A DNA stretch of 64,000 nucleotides from Gymnothorax reevesii (lineage: Eukaryota; Chordata; Actinopteri; Anguilliformes; Muraenidae). The notes beneath the pieces were generated by a model that saw only the letters and a list, made by a program, of their open reading frames with translations, had not been told where the DNA came from and ran no database searches. This document shows, piece after piece, positions 63,136 to 64,000 of the stretch. The stretch covers positions 70,046,712 to 70,110,711 of the forward strand of contig CM056581.1 in assembly GCA_029721435.1 (NCBI GenBank), given 5' to 3'. Within the stretch, counting starts at the first letter, position 1; every line of letters starts with the position of its first letter. Made by a program: the position numbers and the translations under genes.

Positions 63136-64000
63136 ATGAAAATTTTTGACATGCAGAAGTTAAAAAAAAAGAAAGTTTTTAAAGAAGTGTATATCTTCAC
63201 TACAGAGACTCATATTCACTTCCAATAGGCCATAAAAACACATTGGAAAAATGGATGGCATATATGCAGTGCAACAGTGATCTGAAGCATTTCCCAGGCC
63301 AGATACACGCAGAGATTCACATTCTGAGCTTAAAACCTCAAAGAAGCGTGTTTTCATGAAAGAGCGTATGGAGACAATATCAGCGCTCTAGCTCGCTTCC
63401 TTAAGAAGATAGAAGCCAATTCACTCCTATTTAGTCATACAGTGAAAATTCACTCATGTTTGTCACTTTCCCACTGATTTACACACAGAATGAAAATTTT
63501 TGACATGCAGAAGTTAAAAAAAAGAAAGTTTTTAAAAAAGTGTATATCTTCACTACAGAGACTCATATTCACTTCCAATAGGCCATAAAAACACATTGGA
63601 AAAATGGATGGCATATATGCAGTGCAACAGTGATCTGAAGCATTTCCCAGGCCAGATACACGCAGAGATTCACATTCTGAGCTTAAAACCTCAAAGAAGC
63701 GTGTTTTCATGAAAGAGCGTATGGAGACAATATCAGCGCTCTAGCTCGCTTCCTTAAGAAGATAGAAGCCAATTCACTCCTATTTAGTCATACAGTGAAA
63801 ATTCACTCATGTTTGTCACTTTCCCACTGATTTACACACAGAATGAAAATTTTTGACATGCAGAAGTTAAAAAAAGAAAGTTTTTAAAAAAGTGCATATC
63901 TTCACTTCAGAGACTTATATTCACTTCCAATAGGCCATACAAGCAAATTGGACAAATTGCTGCCATATATGCAGTGCACAGTGATCTGAAGCATTTCCCA
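62783..64000 (+). repeat. Second copy of C/E hybrid block, cut by the window edge
   Basis: Starts: 62783 C/E hybrid, 63136 H (AAAGAAGTG variant, nine A, 354 bp), 63490 H, 63843 J (GACTTATATTC variant, first 158 bp only). It repeats the order and private variants of 57139-58355 at 5,644-5,645 bp, so the array continues past the right edge. Confidence 0.9.

Larger units (their letters stand above)
1..64000 (+). repeat. Tandem satellite array, 353-bp monomer, about 182 copies
   Basis: The same unit recurs from the first to the last base. I set the monomer start at the ATGAAAATTTTT (or TTGAAACTTTTT) motif. Starts fall every 351 to 354 bp, and 181 complete units fit in 63,842 bp (mean 352.7). All copies are head to tail on one strand; no inversion, transposon or unique insert was seen. 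One H monomer counted by hand has 60 G and 70 C in 353 bp (37% GC) and five CpG. Copies of one type are nearly identical, while types differ at a few to a few dozen positions, so recent block homogenisation has acted on older variation. Function is not readable from the sequence; such arrays are typical of eukaryotic heterochromatin. I do not recognise the family. Confidence 0.99.

Noticed and set aside
1..64000. CRISPR-like repeat-spacer structure
   Set aside because: The whole 353-bp unit repeats with no variable spacers, and the base composition and scale are those of satellite DNA.
1..64000. Telomere repeats, exact CENP-B boxes and RNA polymerase III A/B boxes
   Set aside because: No TTAGGG runs, no exact CENP-B box and no convincing B box were seen in any monomer type read by eye.
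1..64000. A new defence, mobile or multi-gene system
   Set aside because: No unique sequence or gene-sized open frame exists in the window; the interest lies in satellite organisation alone.

Overview
The whole 64,000-base window is one uninterrupted, head-to-tail tandem satellite array. The repeat unit is about 353 bp; lengths seen are 351 to 354. I place 181 complete monomers plus a 158-bp partial at the right edge, all in the same orientation. I see no unique sequence, transposon insertion, RNA gene or credible protein-coding gene. A hand count of one monomer gives about 37% GC and a CpG observed/expected near 0.42. That composition and the array size point to eukaryotic heterochromatin, probably of a CpG-methylating animal such as a vertebrate. 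I do not recognise the satellite family and cannot name the species, or choose between centromeric, pericentromeric and subtelomeric location.

Monomers fall into two broad groups. Group 1 (my labels C, D, F, G, H, I, K, L, M, N) has GGAAAAAT, CAGGCCAG, CGCAGAG and CACATTCTGAG. Group 2 (B, B1, B2, B3, E, J) has GGACAAATTGCTGCC, CAGCCCA, CGAACAG and CACTTTCTGAG. P is a B-like head on a group-1 body. Diagnostic variants let each monomer be typed, and the order of types shows higher-order structure that is modular rather than one fixed period. Recurrent modules are C-D-D-E-F-G-H-I-B, H-J-K-L-B1-D-D-E-F-G and H-M-B2-N-P-D-D-E. They are joined in 9-, 12-, 14-, 16- and 23-monomer spacings.

Layout: 1-8466 holds C-headed 9- and 13-mers. 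8467-19750 holds J-K-L-B1 cassettes every 9 to 12 monomers. 19751-27156 holds a partial 12-monomer duplication carrying the M-B2-N-P module. 27157-31389 is a rearranged stretch. 31390-39501 and 39502-47613 are two adjacent 8,112-bp copies of the same 23-monomer block. 47614-55021 returns to the order seen at the left end. 55022-64000 is a younger-looking mosaic with B3, hybrid C/E monomers and a D triplet. Hybrid monomers at 4589, 12699, 23630, 27862, 57139 and 62783 look like scars of unequal crossover or gene conversion.

The monomer also looks like an old, diverged dimer of about 176-177 bp, since several motifs recur at that offset. Short open frames recurring in most monomers on both strands are by-products of the repeat and are not annotated as genes.
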